From positions 3,317,805 through 3,381,804 of the forward strand of contig JACDOX010000023.1 of assembly GCA_014549065.1 (NCBI GenBank): 64,000 bases of DNA, in the 5' to 3' direction. Shown piece by piece: positions 30,801 through 42,800 of this stretch. The notes beneath the pieces are model-generated. The model saw nothing but the letters and a program-made list of their open reading frames with translations, did not search any database and had not been told where the DNA came from. Position numbers and translations under genes: made by a program. Origin of the DNA: Cardinalis cardinalis. Lineage: Eukaryota; Chordata; Aves; Passeriformes; Cardinalidae. How positions within the stretch are numbered: position 1 is the first letter of the stretch; each line of letters opens with the position of its first letter.

Positions 30801-33800
30801 TGGCCAAATAGTATTTAGGCACTGAGACATTTAGTATTTAGTATTAAGGCATTTATGGTGCTATGACACACAGGACTCACAGACTCACATTAACCACACG
30901 CTTTGGGAAAACAGACTAAAGTAAGTATAGTCATAAAACAAACATTAGGTCAAGGTAATTAAAGTTCTGACAATTAATTCACTTACATCTCTATCTACTG
31001 TTGTTGCAAAACCAATGGCTTCCTTCTGTGTGCAGTTGACAGCTTTCTGAAGAGTATAAATAACTTGTTCATAGGTATGGACTTCATCATTAAACAGCAT
31101 GCAGTAGTAAGTGTCACTCTTCTCACTTCAAAGCAAAGATTGAATTTATGTCACTCAAAGCAAGGATTGAATTTATGTCATTTAAAGCAATGTTAAAAGT
31201 AAAAGCAAGAGCAAGGAAAAAATATGAGAAATACAAATCTACTACAATTATTGTATACAAAATATTTCTGACAACTTCAGGAAAGGCAGAAAAGATTCTT
31301 AAAATCAGAACCTGCATTTTCAACTGTAAGTATCTGTAAGCCTTTAAAAGGCAGAAGACAAATATTATACTTACATCATTTCTAGTCCAGGCAATTCATT
31401 TTCCTTTTCCCATGTTAATATATCTACTGCATATTTAAATGTAATGGCAAAAATATTATAAGCTCTTGCTACCATATCTTCTGGTAAGTGCACAAGAGGA
31501 TCCTGGAAAGTAAATATAAATAGCAAATGAGAAATTAAATGACATTCAAAACAAACTGTCAAACTTAACCTCTCTTTATCAAAGATGATGTAAGCATCTT
31601 TAATGATATCTTTCTTTAAATGACTTTTCAGCTGAAAGGAACAGAGTCAATAATCATCCTGTTTTCTTCTTCCAGTTCTACACTGACAGTCACCAAAGCT
31701 CTAATCTAGCATTCAGTACCTGAATGTTAACTTGCCTCTGATCACTCATTTACATTTTCACACATTCTTCCATTCTCAGTCTCCTTGTTCTCACTCCTGC
31801 ACACCTTTTAAGATCNTTNTTTGGAAGAACTTTAACCTCAACTGCATTAAAATGTGCTGCTTCTTCTATGCCTTCAAAAACCATAATTTCAGATCCCTGT
31901 ATCTTTTGTTCCACTTATCAATATTAGTAAACCTCAGAACACAAAGGACCATGCATCTCTTGTCCTGTTTTATATGCAGCATGCATTAAAAGGCATAAGT
32001 CTTATCTATTCAGGCTTATACAACATGCAGCACACTGGCATCATGATTTATGATGCACATCTCTTATAAGCTGTGGTATATAAATAATTAACTGCTGAAA
32101 TGTAAATAGGTGTTTCATAATGATCTGTGATGTCTCAGTCTTGCTCACAGAGAGCTGCTCCCCTTTTGTCTGTGGACCATGCACCCATTTGTGCCCACTC
32201 TGTGCCCTCCATTTGACAACTGCAGCAGCCCCCACGAACTCGTCCTGCTCTCTGTGCCAGAGCAGAATGGAGGCATGTGTGGAGGGGGAGGAAGAGGAGA
32301 GCTGCCTCAGTCTACCAACTCAAATGGACCACTTTTTGGAATAGCACATGAATAAGAATAGGCAACTCCAAATAAGATAGTGCAAACCATTTCACTCCAG
32401 TCCATTTCAAGGATGGTGATTAGAAAACATTATAAACCTCTTCTCTTAAGGAAGTTGTCTTCTACTGTATCAAAATTTTGAGAACAGCTAGCTCCTCTTC
32501 TACAAACCTGGAAAGGGAACACTGCATGGCCTGCAGGTCACCTGGATATACACTATACACTGGGACACTGACTCGATTCATCATTTGATATTTTGACATA
32601 TGTGTTATTGCTTGACAATTAAAATATTTAACAGTGGCCCAATTTCTGGTTTGGGATTACCTAATACTAAATCCTGAGCTTAGCTACAGCTTAGGTTCCA
32701 TAAAAATGGTCACAATAAGAATTTCTCAGCTTAAGTCTGCATCATCTAAAGGAGGCTCCTGACAGTCAGCAATTCACCTNTACTAATGAAGTTTATCCCC
32801 TCCACCCCAAGACTCTTCGGGAATATTTGGAAGCTTTACAAGAGTGGTAAGAACTGCCATTTCTCTTTTTTTTTCCCCCTTCATTAAAAAATTATCCAGG
32901 GCATAAAGAACTATCAGCCACCAAAAGCAAAGGCAAACCATAAGCAGCAGCTCTCCCTCCACTCCCAGCACTTTCAACAAAGGTACATATCTGGGCAAGG
33001 CAGAAAACAGGCTCCAATAATGCTCAACAAACCATCCTTAATCTACCTCAAACACAACACTACATAAGAGATCTCAATCTCCTTGGTTTATGGGGAAGAA
33101 ACACAAAGCCTGCCCAGAACCTTGATTTTTCTGTCAGGCACACTCACTGTGCGAGTATCTTTGGGCATAGAAGTAGCAGTTCACCCAAGATTTCATAACA
33201 AGAGTTTCCTAAGGCTGCTGACTAATATAAACTGGCATCTAGACCAAGTGGTGAGTCCAGCAACAGTGCTNGAGTTAGGGCTGAGAGAGTGAGAACAGAT
33301 TTTAGAAAGACCACTGTCAATGAAAATACAATCACAGCTCCATCACTTAAACCATCAGACCAGCAAAATTACTACCAATGCCTGCCTTAGATGTTCCCTT
33401 TTAAAAAAATCTTACAGAAGTTATACTATGTAAGAACAGATGTGAGTGGCTAGGTCAGAAGCCCAATTAGCCACGCTCATTCCTGAGATGTAATAACAGA
33501 CAAGAAGATTATAAGCAGAAGACAGAATGCTTCTCTAGTCCCCAGTAACTTAAGACACTAACGCTTCCCACACCAAAGATGGTACCTACAATTTTAAACA
33601 GCCATTGGTAATTTTTCCTTCCACAACCATGTTAAACTTCCTTTCAAACGTATATAAACTTTAAACAACAGTGTTTTTCAGTGGTTAGTCCAACAGCTTG
33701 AGTTCCTCCTGTAAGATGTGGCATGTNCTTTTGCATTTAATATGTCCAAGTTGTTATGCTCTGATTCTGTGGTGAAGATGTGTTCTCTAGTTACCTTCTC

Positions 33801-36800
33801 CATACCAAACAAGCTTTTTTAGAGACCTCTGCCTTACATCTCCATTANGACTTGCCTGTGATAGCCAGATATTTTGATTTTAAAAATCTGTGCACTTCCC
33901 TTTGGTAAGAATCAGAATATTTGTTGCACAGACAGCTGAATTTGGCTTCTTGATGCACATGATTACATACAGATTTTTTTGTCTCTTTGTTTGTTTGTGG
34001 CAGAATCCCTTGACTTCTCAGAATACACAGAAACACAAAGAAATAGAACTAAAACTGCAGAGGTGACCCAGAACATACAAAATGAAGCCTTTAGGTAGAA
34101 AACATTTTAAGGAACTTCTTAAGATATTAATTTTTGTCTAACACTGTGTTCAATTATTACTATTAAAGTTCCTACAGCCTCTCATGCAGACCAAAAATAA
34201 CCTCAAGCGAACAATTTGTATATACACCCATATGTACACNGTTAACAATGTTTTAAAACATGATGCCTCAATTGTAATTACCTCTTCTTCTGCAGTTTCT
34301 GAAGTGTTAAGTTCNTGCTTCTGACAGTAAGGACCTTCCTTCCAAGCTTCTGTATCACCACAGTCACAGAAACCTCCTCCACCTGATGTTGTCATCTAAA
34401 ATTATTTAAAAACAAAGCAGTTTATGTGAATATGCATATACATCATATATGCACATTAAGAAATGAGCAGTCACAGCTGTACTACAGAAACAGTATCACA
34501 ACACCCGACAGCTGAAAGATTGTCTACCTCATCAGTGTGCCTATGTCAAAAGAAAAATCCTGAACAACAAAACACCTTCAAACACCTCCATTCTGCCTCA
34601 CCTGAAGTTTTCAGATTTTCTTAATCTATTAATTGTCATGGCATCTATACTATGACAAATTCTCACTGTTTTAATCTACAAAGTTAAATCATTTCACATG
34701 GCACTATTATACAGTGAGCGAAGGATATGCTTTATGACAAAAGGAACTGAGAGACTTAAACTTTTCACATATGTAAGCACAGAAAAAAAGCATTGGAAAA
34801 TTTTAATGGTATATTTACACTGTTTTAATANAATTTATTTTAAAGACTACCTCAAGTTAATAAGCATAATAATACTTTTTTGAATCACACCTATTAACTG
34901 ATGCATAGAAGAATTCTTTCAACTATTTTGGCATACTTTATATACTCTATACATACAGGCACATCTTACAGTATCAATAAAACTAGATGGACATTTGAAA
35001 GAACATTTGCTTACATTTTTGGAAGTTACCTAGACTTGTTAATTCAATAGTCTCAAAAAGTAAAAACCTATGTATAGGAAGTAAGCTGATATCAGCAAAT
35101 TTGGCAGGGTTTCTTGATAAAAGTTGGTCTGCTTGGAGTGTTTTCCTGAATCCTAGTGTGCAATGTAACCATACAGTGATTTACATCAGCAGCAGTGCAG
35201 TATTGTAAAAAACAGATTTACAGAAAGGCTGCACTGGTAGTTTTCACTTAACTTCTTATTTAAAAACACACCAATGTCTTCTTGGCTTTGTTCGCAGGGT
35301 TTTTTTAAACTAATCTGTACTACTAATAACAGTATATTACTAAAATAAACAGCATTTACAGTTTTCGTTCTCTATGTTAACTTTATGTTTAAGCTTTGCA
35401 TAGAAGTGGCTTCCTAATAAAGGTTTTNCAATAGCTTTTAAAAAAAGTCAAACACAAAAGTCAGAACAATTCAAAACCCAAGTCTAAACCTGTAAAATCC
35501 ACTAAAGGGCATGTGTTAAAAATAACATACATTTGTAAACTGTTGCACATAAAATTTAATTGCTCAGTATTTTAAAATGTTAATTTCCAGAAGTTACATT
35601 CAGATCAAAACACTCAAATTCACATAGGATTACTGTAGACATTCAGAACTTTGTGTTCACTCAGCATTTGGAAATTCTCTATACATTCTCAAGCTTGAAA
35701 CTGTTTCACACACACACAAAATGACTAATAACTATGCCATTATCCTGCAGGATTACTAACCCTGTATCGGTGCTCTCTGTGAATGCTTCCAAGAAAGCAT
35801 TCCATGCACAACACACAAGTTGGGTCAACTGCGCAGTCTCTGAGAACAGCAACAACAGAAAAAAAAAAAAAAAAGCATTAAACACTCGCTTTTGCCTTAA
35901 CACATTTTACAACAGATAATTTTCAAAAATCACCAATATCAACCTTCTAACTGATGTACATATTACTCTGAGAGAGAAAAGGAATGGCTTTAAAGAGGGT
36001 AAACAAATTAAACAGGAAAAAAAACTCTGTTCTCGCAACAGAAGAGCCTTTAAAATAGTGTGTGGGTAGTATGTCCAGTTCGGGTAATACAGACATTGCG
36101 TTCAAGAGGTGAGACAAGTACACAGGCAAGTAAACAGATGAATTACATAACCCAGAATAAACCCAAGTAAGCTCTCTCAAGTACAGAGTAGCAGCATTAA
36201 TGATCTCCAGCAATCAGAGAAGACATTTTTCACTGAACNCTGGGAAGAAAGATTGCACACAACAGACTAAATCAAACCTCTGCTTCCAAGTTCAGCCCTA
36301 CGAGCTGACTGATGAGCTGAAAGAACACAATTTTCTCAACCAGGAGATCAGAGACCATAATAAGGTCTTGTCTACAAACACTCCTGTATTAGGCAGAAGG
36401 AATATTTCTAGTAAAATGGGCTAAACCAAATGAGACAATTAAGCATTATATTTAACTGTCTCCCTGAAAAACACTGAAAATGCATGAACTCATGAAATGC
36501 AGCCAACTTCAAGGCACCTCAAGATTAAGGCAGGTGGGTTTTGCAATGTAAAAATAAATAGCAAGAGAATGTCTGTCTTATGATGATGGTTATTAGAGAA
36601 ACAACTTATTTTGTTTAAAAGAAAATACTAGNGATCACACGAAATTTCATTATCAAAAATTCTCCTAACTTCATGTATCCAAAATAAATTATGGCAAGCA
36701 TGACTTACTATACACATGCATTTTCTCCAGAGGAGCCACTAAAGGTGAAAATGTCAAAGCAAAATTACACAATACTCTTCTCTTTTAGAATAATTTATGT

Positions 36801-39800
36801 CCGTGGCATTATTTTTTTTAGATTTAAAAAAACCAAACAAACTACCATTTAATGCAACAACGTGCATGCAGGATTTGGTAAATCAGTTCCACAATACAGA
36901 ATGTTGATTCCTCAGAGCTCTAANCTTGTGGCAGTATACTTACAAATTCAGTACCATTTGTCAAGTAATTTCTCAGACAAGTAACTGTGCCTATATCTAA
37001 AGCAGAAGCAAACCTGAAGCTGTAAACTGCACAGAAAATCCACTGCTTTTTAATGTGGACTTGGAAAATAATTCTTTGCTGCATTGCACAAAAGCTTAAT
37101 TTAAACTCTCATTATTCTTCATTATCAACTGTAAGTTAAAGAAAAATAGCACACAGCAGGAATCAAATGTTTCCTGATCAACAAAAAAAAGAGAGGGACT
37201 CTATACTTAGTATGTTAATGATCAAATACTATTCATATGGAGCAATGAAAATGNTGGGAATTCTCTATTTTCTTCTAAACACACTTGCTTTTTCAAGACC
37301 AAGAACTCAGTATGTATCTGAAGTACCCACCAGTTTAATCTTATCTCTCTCATTATAAAGAGGTCTCAAATCATTTCCAAACCCAAAGGCCAGCAAGGTA
37401 TTATGTTTCTANAAGAGGAGAGCACTAGAAAGAAAAATTCTTCCACTATCATTCTCTCCTTGTAAATGAAGGGGATGGAAACCCAGACAAATAAACCCTT
37501 GAAATTAGAGACATTCTGTCCCCACATCACCTCACCAAGTGTTCAAGTGTCCCAGTGAGTGGTAGAAACCACACAAAATGACAGGAATTTGTGACACAAA
37601 CAAAACTTTAAACTACGAACACTTCAGAAAATAGAAGATGAAAATGAACCTACAGCTAGTAATACAATGGCTTAAAACTGAGGATTCTTTTAAATACTAG
37701 TAATTGGTTAGGAACTTCCTGTTCTCTTTCAAGTAAAAGCATTTTTAGAGAGATCTAGAGACAAGAGGTAGGGAAGGAGCTAGAAACTGATACACTTGTT
37801 TTAAGCATCTGATAGACTGGTTTAGCAGGTCATGGAAGGAGGTCTAAAAACAAGATCAACACCAACAGCTGATATTAAACACCCAAAATGCACACACATA
37901 CACTTGCCCACTTACTTCCCATTAATGCCCTTAAATCACCCTGAAAGGTCACTTTCTCAAATTCTTTCTCAATCTTGCATTTCTTTTGTACAGAAAACAC
38001 TCTACATTATACCAACTAATATTTTTCCACTTATGTATCTGTAGTGTTAATTTTCCCCAATCCCACTTGCCATGAAAGACTGCAAGGTTACTTTAAAAAT
38101 TATTTTGGTTATTAACTTTTCATTAGGACAGTATATTCTTTTTGCAAAATGTTCTATGACTCCACAAATCATAAATACTTCACAATGTCACAATGTTAAG
38201 TTGAACTACCTGCAAGAATACGTAGGCTCCCCCACTTTAAAGACGCGGCCACACAGATGGGAAGGTTTGTTTGCTTGCTCAAGCTTTGGAAAACCAAATG
38301 CAGGATCTTCACCACAAAGATACCATTCCATTGGTCCCAGCAAAACGTGTTGTGCCAGCATGTCTTCTCTCTGAGGGGCAGGGTTGGGACCCCTGCAGTA
38401 AATTTTTGGTACATAATAGGCCAGATGCTGGTATACTTCTTTTTGAAGGTCATTTGCTTGCAGCCATTTCTTTTATATTAGAAAAAATGAGAACACAAAT
38501 TCTTCATTAATAAACACATCATACTTCTAGCCATATAGGTTACTTTATTTCTACATGAAATATCTAAAATGTCATTGCAAAACTAGAGAGCCATGCTTCC
38601 TTTTAAGTGTTAAATCTAAATGATCACAAAAGACAGACTTTAGGAAAGGAAGAATCTGTTTCCTTGCTGACACATTTTATCTTTTTGACATACAGAAGAT
38701 TTAAGAAAAAAATTCACTAAAATTTTCCTCCAGGATGAATGACCAGTAAAATGTTGGCAGTGATTTTTAGGATACAGCCTAGACTGTGCTGGTCACACTT
38801 CTCTGGAGTGCAGACAGATGCTGCCAGCTTGGGACAGAGAGGATCAGCGGGAGCCTGGAGTTGGCAAGGAACAGAGACAAAAAGTACATGGAGAAAAGCA
38901 AACACAGCATTAGGTAACAGTCCCTTTCTCATTTAATTTCAACAAATCACCTGTGAAAACAAAGGAGTTTTGGTTTCTCCTTCAACCAAAATAACCCATC
39001 TGAATTACTATTTCAAGTGTGGTGTTAGATCCATGAATTCTTGCACTGGGTTTGTGAGGCAATGTTTTGGTAGCAAGGGGGCTACAGGCTGGCTTCTATT
39101 AAAGCTGCCAGAAGCTTCTGCATGTCCGAGAGAGCCAACACCAGATGGCTCCAAGATGGACCCACAGCTGGCCAAAGCTGAGCCCATCAGAGAGAGCAGC
39201 AGAACTTCTGGGACAACAGATTTAACAGGGAATAGCATATTTAAAGGGACAAAAAGAGCAGCTGGGAGATGTAAGAAAGAATATGGGAGAATAACAGCTC
39301 TGCAGACCCCAAAATCAATGCAGAAGGTGAGGCAGGAAGTGCTCCTGACACCAGAGCAGAGATCCCCCTGCAGCCCATGGAGATCCAGCAGGGAACAGAG
39401 ATCCACCTGCANCTCATGGGAGATCCCATGCTAGATAGATCAGGCTGTGACTCCACAGTAGGAAGCCAAGGCTGGNGCTGGCTCCTGGCAGGACCTGAGA
39501 ATCCAGAAGAGAGGAGCCCAAGCTGGAGCAGGTTTGCTNGCAGGACTGGTGACACCACAGGGAACTCACACTGGGCAGCCTGTCCCTAAAGGACTGCACT
39601 CCCTGTGAGAGACCCAGGCTGGAGCAGTTCATGAGAAACTGCAGCCCATGGGAAGGACTGACACTGGAAAAGTTCATGGAGGACTGTCCCACATGGGAGG
39701 GACCCCACACTGGAGCAAAGGAAGGATGAGGAGTCCTNCCCNNGAGGAGGAACTGACCACATCCCCCATTCTGCACCCAGCTGTGCTGCTCAGGGGAGGA

Positions 39801-42800
39801 GGTAGGGAAAACACGAGTGAACTTGATCCAGGGAAGAAGAGAAGGATGGGGGAAAGTGTTTTTAAGATTTGGTTTTGTCTCTCATTACCCTACTCTGATT
39901 TGATTGGTGAGAAACAAAATTAATTTTTTCCCCTAGTCGAGTCTGTTTTGCCAATGGCAGTAACTGGTGAGTGACCTTTCCTGCTCCTTATCTCCACCAC
40001 AAGCCTTGTGCTGTATTTTCTCCCCTCTCCAGCTGGGGAGGGAAGTGAGAGAGCAGCTTTGATGGGTATTTGGCACCAGCCAAGGTCAACTTACTACAAT
40101 TCTCCTAGTCACCCAATTGTAAAAAACAATGTTGGCTGTTTTTAAAAGGCATCAAACCACTGAGCTGCCCCAAACCACTTAAAAACTCACAGCATTTCCT
40201 AGGTTTGATTTCTTTTTCCCCCAGTATATACACACAGAATAAAAAAATACTTGAGGACAACATTTGTTTTATTTCTGCCTTGGGGATAACAAATTTAGAA
40301 AGGTTTAACCTGTAAGACTGCAAGGTTTTTATAAGGAACAAATGGGAGCAAGCAGATACTGCAAGTGTCCACTGATTAAATCTTGTGTTACATAAACAGC
40401 CTCAGCATGCCATTTCTCATTGTAAATGTGACAACCAGATACCCCCTGGCAGCTCCCAAAAAAAGAGTTCAAAATCAACCTAAAACTGTACATGAAAATG
40501 CAGAATTAATTATGTCAAAATAAATGGGTTTGGTGATCAAATATTAGAGCCTGATTTACTCTGAATTATTTATAACTTACTCTGAAGAACTTATGTTTGA
40601 GATAACATGGTTGTAGTAAGTTCCTCGGGATACAGACATTCAGAGTCAGCTGAGCATCTGTGCAGATTGGCTGCATTTTAGCCTTTTTTAAAAATATATT
40701 GAAGTAGTTTCATTTATTAGACATGCTTTTCTGAAGTAGAACTTGGTATTTTAAAAAACCCTAATTCGTCAGGGTGCTTTCTTCACTTCTCTTTTCCTAA
40801 GTTTGACTAAATCTTTCTATATTCATCTAGCTTTGATGGTAAAAGCTCAGTTTTTTCCCAAGGAAGTCCATGGGAAGAAGCTGCCAAAAAGCCATAGCCA
40901 AGAATCTAGAAATCTACATATTATCTCACCATTCCCATCACAATTCAGAGAATACCATAAGAAAAAAAAAATATTAAAAAGTAAAGTTTTAAACAAGAAT
41001 TTAACTTTTCCCACCCGTTCATTCATCTTTTCCTCTTCTTTCCTCAGTTTTGCCAAATTGCTACTACNGCCAGGAACCAACTCAATCACAGTGGCAGCAA
41101 CTTAATCTTTTCCATGATTTCCATTTAATAAGCTTATTTTTGCATTATTTTCTATAGCATATGCTAGTTATTAAATTGCAGGAATTTTTCAGCAAAATAT
41201 CTTTAACATCAGTCTTTTAATTCAGCAGTATATTACTAATTTCTACCTAGAAAACACACAGTGCACACTAGCTGCNCTACAAGCTCAGACAAATACCTAA
41301 GCAGAGAAAATTCTTGTTCCTCGAGTAAATTGCTTTCCCATCCCAAAAATCCTGGGAGTAGCTGTCTCAGAGTTAGGTGTGGCAATGATGAACATCATCA
41401 CACTTAAACCTGCTTCTGGAGCCAGTCCTATACACATAACTGCACATACAGTTTTGAAAATCAGGTCCTGGCTGAAATAATATCAGAAGGAAATCCAGGC
41501 TACTAGGACAAGGAAACAGATGTGACTCTAAGAGCTGCCAGGAAGGCAGCTCACAGGTCTGTTCTGCAAGNTAGACTGTTAACAGAAATATATACATAGG
41601 TATACACAGGTTGCATTGCCGCTCTAAATCGCTACCTGGGGAGCACTGAACTCCACAAAAACAACTCAAAANTTTGGAATTTGCTCTTTCATAAAAGCAT
41701 TCTGCATTTAGGCAAGGTTTCAATTAGTATTTGTCTTTCTTCTAACCTGAAATCACACGCAAGACAAGCTAATATTCTACTCTCCCAAGAGAGGTTTTTT
41801 ATTAAAAAGGAAGTGTATTCCTCTTCACACTTACTCTCCTGCAACAACTTTAACTGCCCTGGGGGAAAAAAAAAGTGCAAAGTATTGATCAAACAACACC
41901 TTACCTAAGTAAATGCCTAATGGTTCATCAGGGTTTATATTAAATTCCCATCTAAGTAAGAGATACCAGGAGAACAAAATGTAGAATACCAGCAAGCCAT
42001 AAAATAACTCACTTGTCTGTTTCAAAAGCTAAAAGGTACAATTTATGGGGTTCTTAGCTACACAAAAAAAAATACTTGCATGTAGGCTCATGTTATGTTA
42101 AAGAGAAATTACTTTTATTATTTTTGTTCTTTGGAAGTTTATCATTACATTGACAAACTGAAGCTTAAAGTGCAGCAACTATTGCCTTGGGTAGTATTTG
42201 TTTTGTTAATACTGGGCTATCAGCAAAGTAATACTATCAGCAAAGGAGACAGAAAAAATACACTAGATTTGAATGACAGATTTCAGAATTGGAGCTTGTG
42301 CAGATGATGANAAATAAAAATGAGAAAGATTTGACTACATTTAAGCTGGCACTGCTACCTACAGCAAACTCCTAAATGTATTCCCCTGGGTACATGATTG
42401 TCTTGAGTTTACCTACAGTGTGACCCAAAATAACCAGCTGCTATTCACAAAGACAAGGTAATTTGGGCTCAATTTGGACTACTTTATAAATGTTTGATGG
42501 AATTATTTGGTTTGCTGTAGAGAAGAAGCAAGACTAATCCTGGAGCTAAACTAGCTAGCATATAGCTAACTGTACACATCTGCCCATCTAATCATAACTT
42601 TGTCTGCACTGAAGATACACAAGCATAATCTGAGGATAATCTGAATTATAACAGTGTTTTATTTACATTTGGAAACAGCCAATGTAATTCCCATTGAGAC
42701 ACACACGGACAGCTCTTCAAGGTTTTATCCTACCCATATGCACATAAGCAGTCTCAAAAATTTAACACGCACCCAGTTCCTCAAATGCCCAAGTGTCTAA

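Noticed and set aside
38970..39923. Cluster of 90-150-codon frames on both strands
   Set aside because: They are explained by the repeated, stop-poor interior of an LTR-like element; no retroviral protein similarity is seen.
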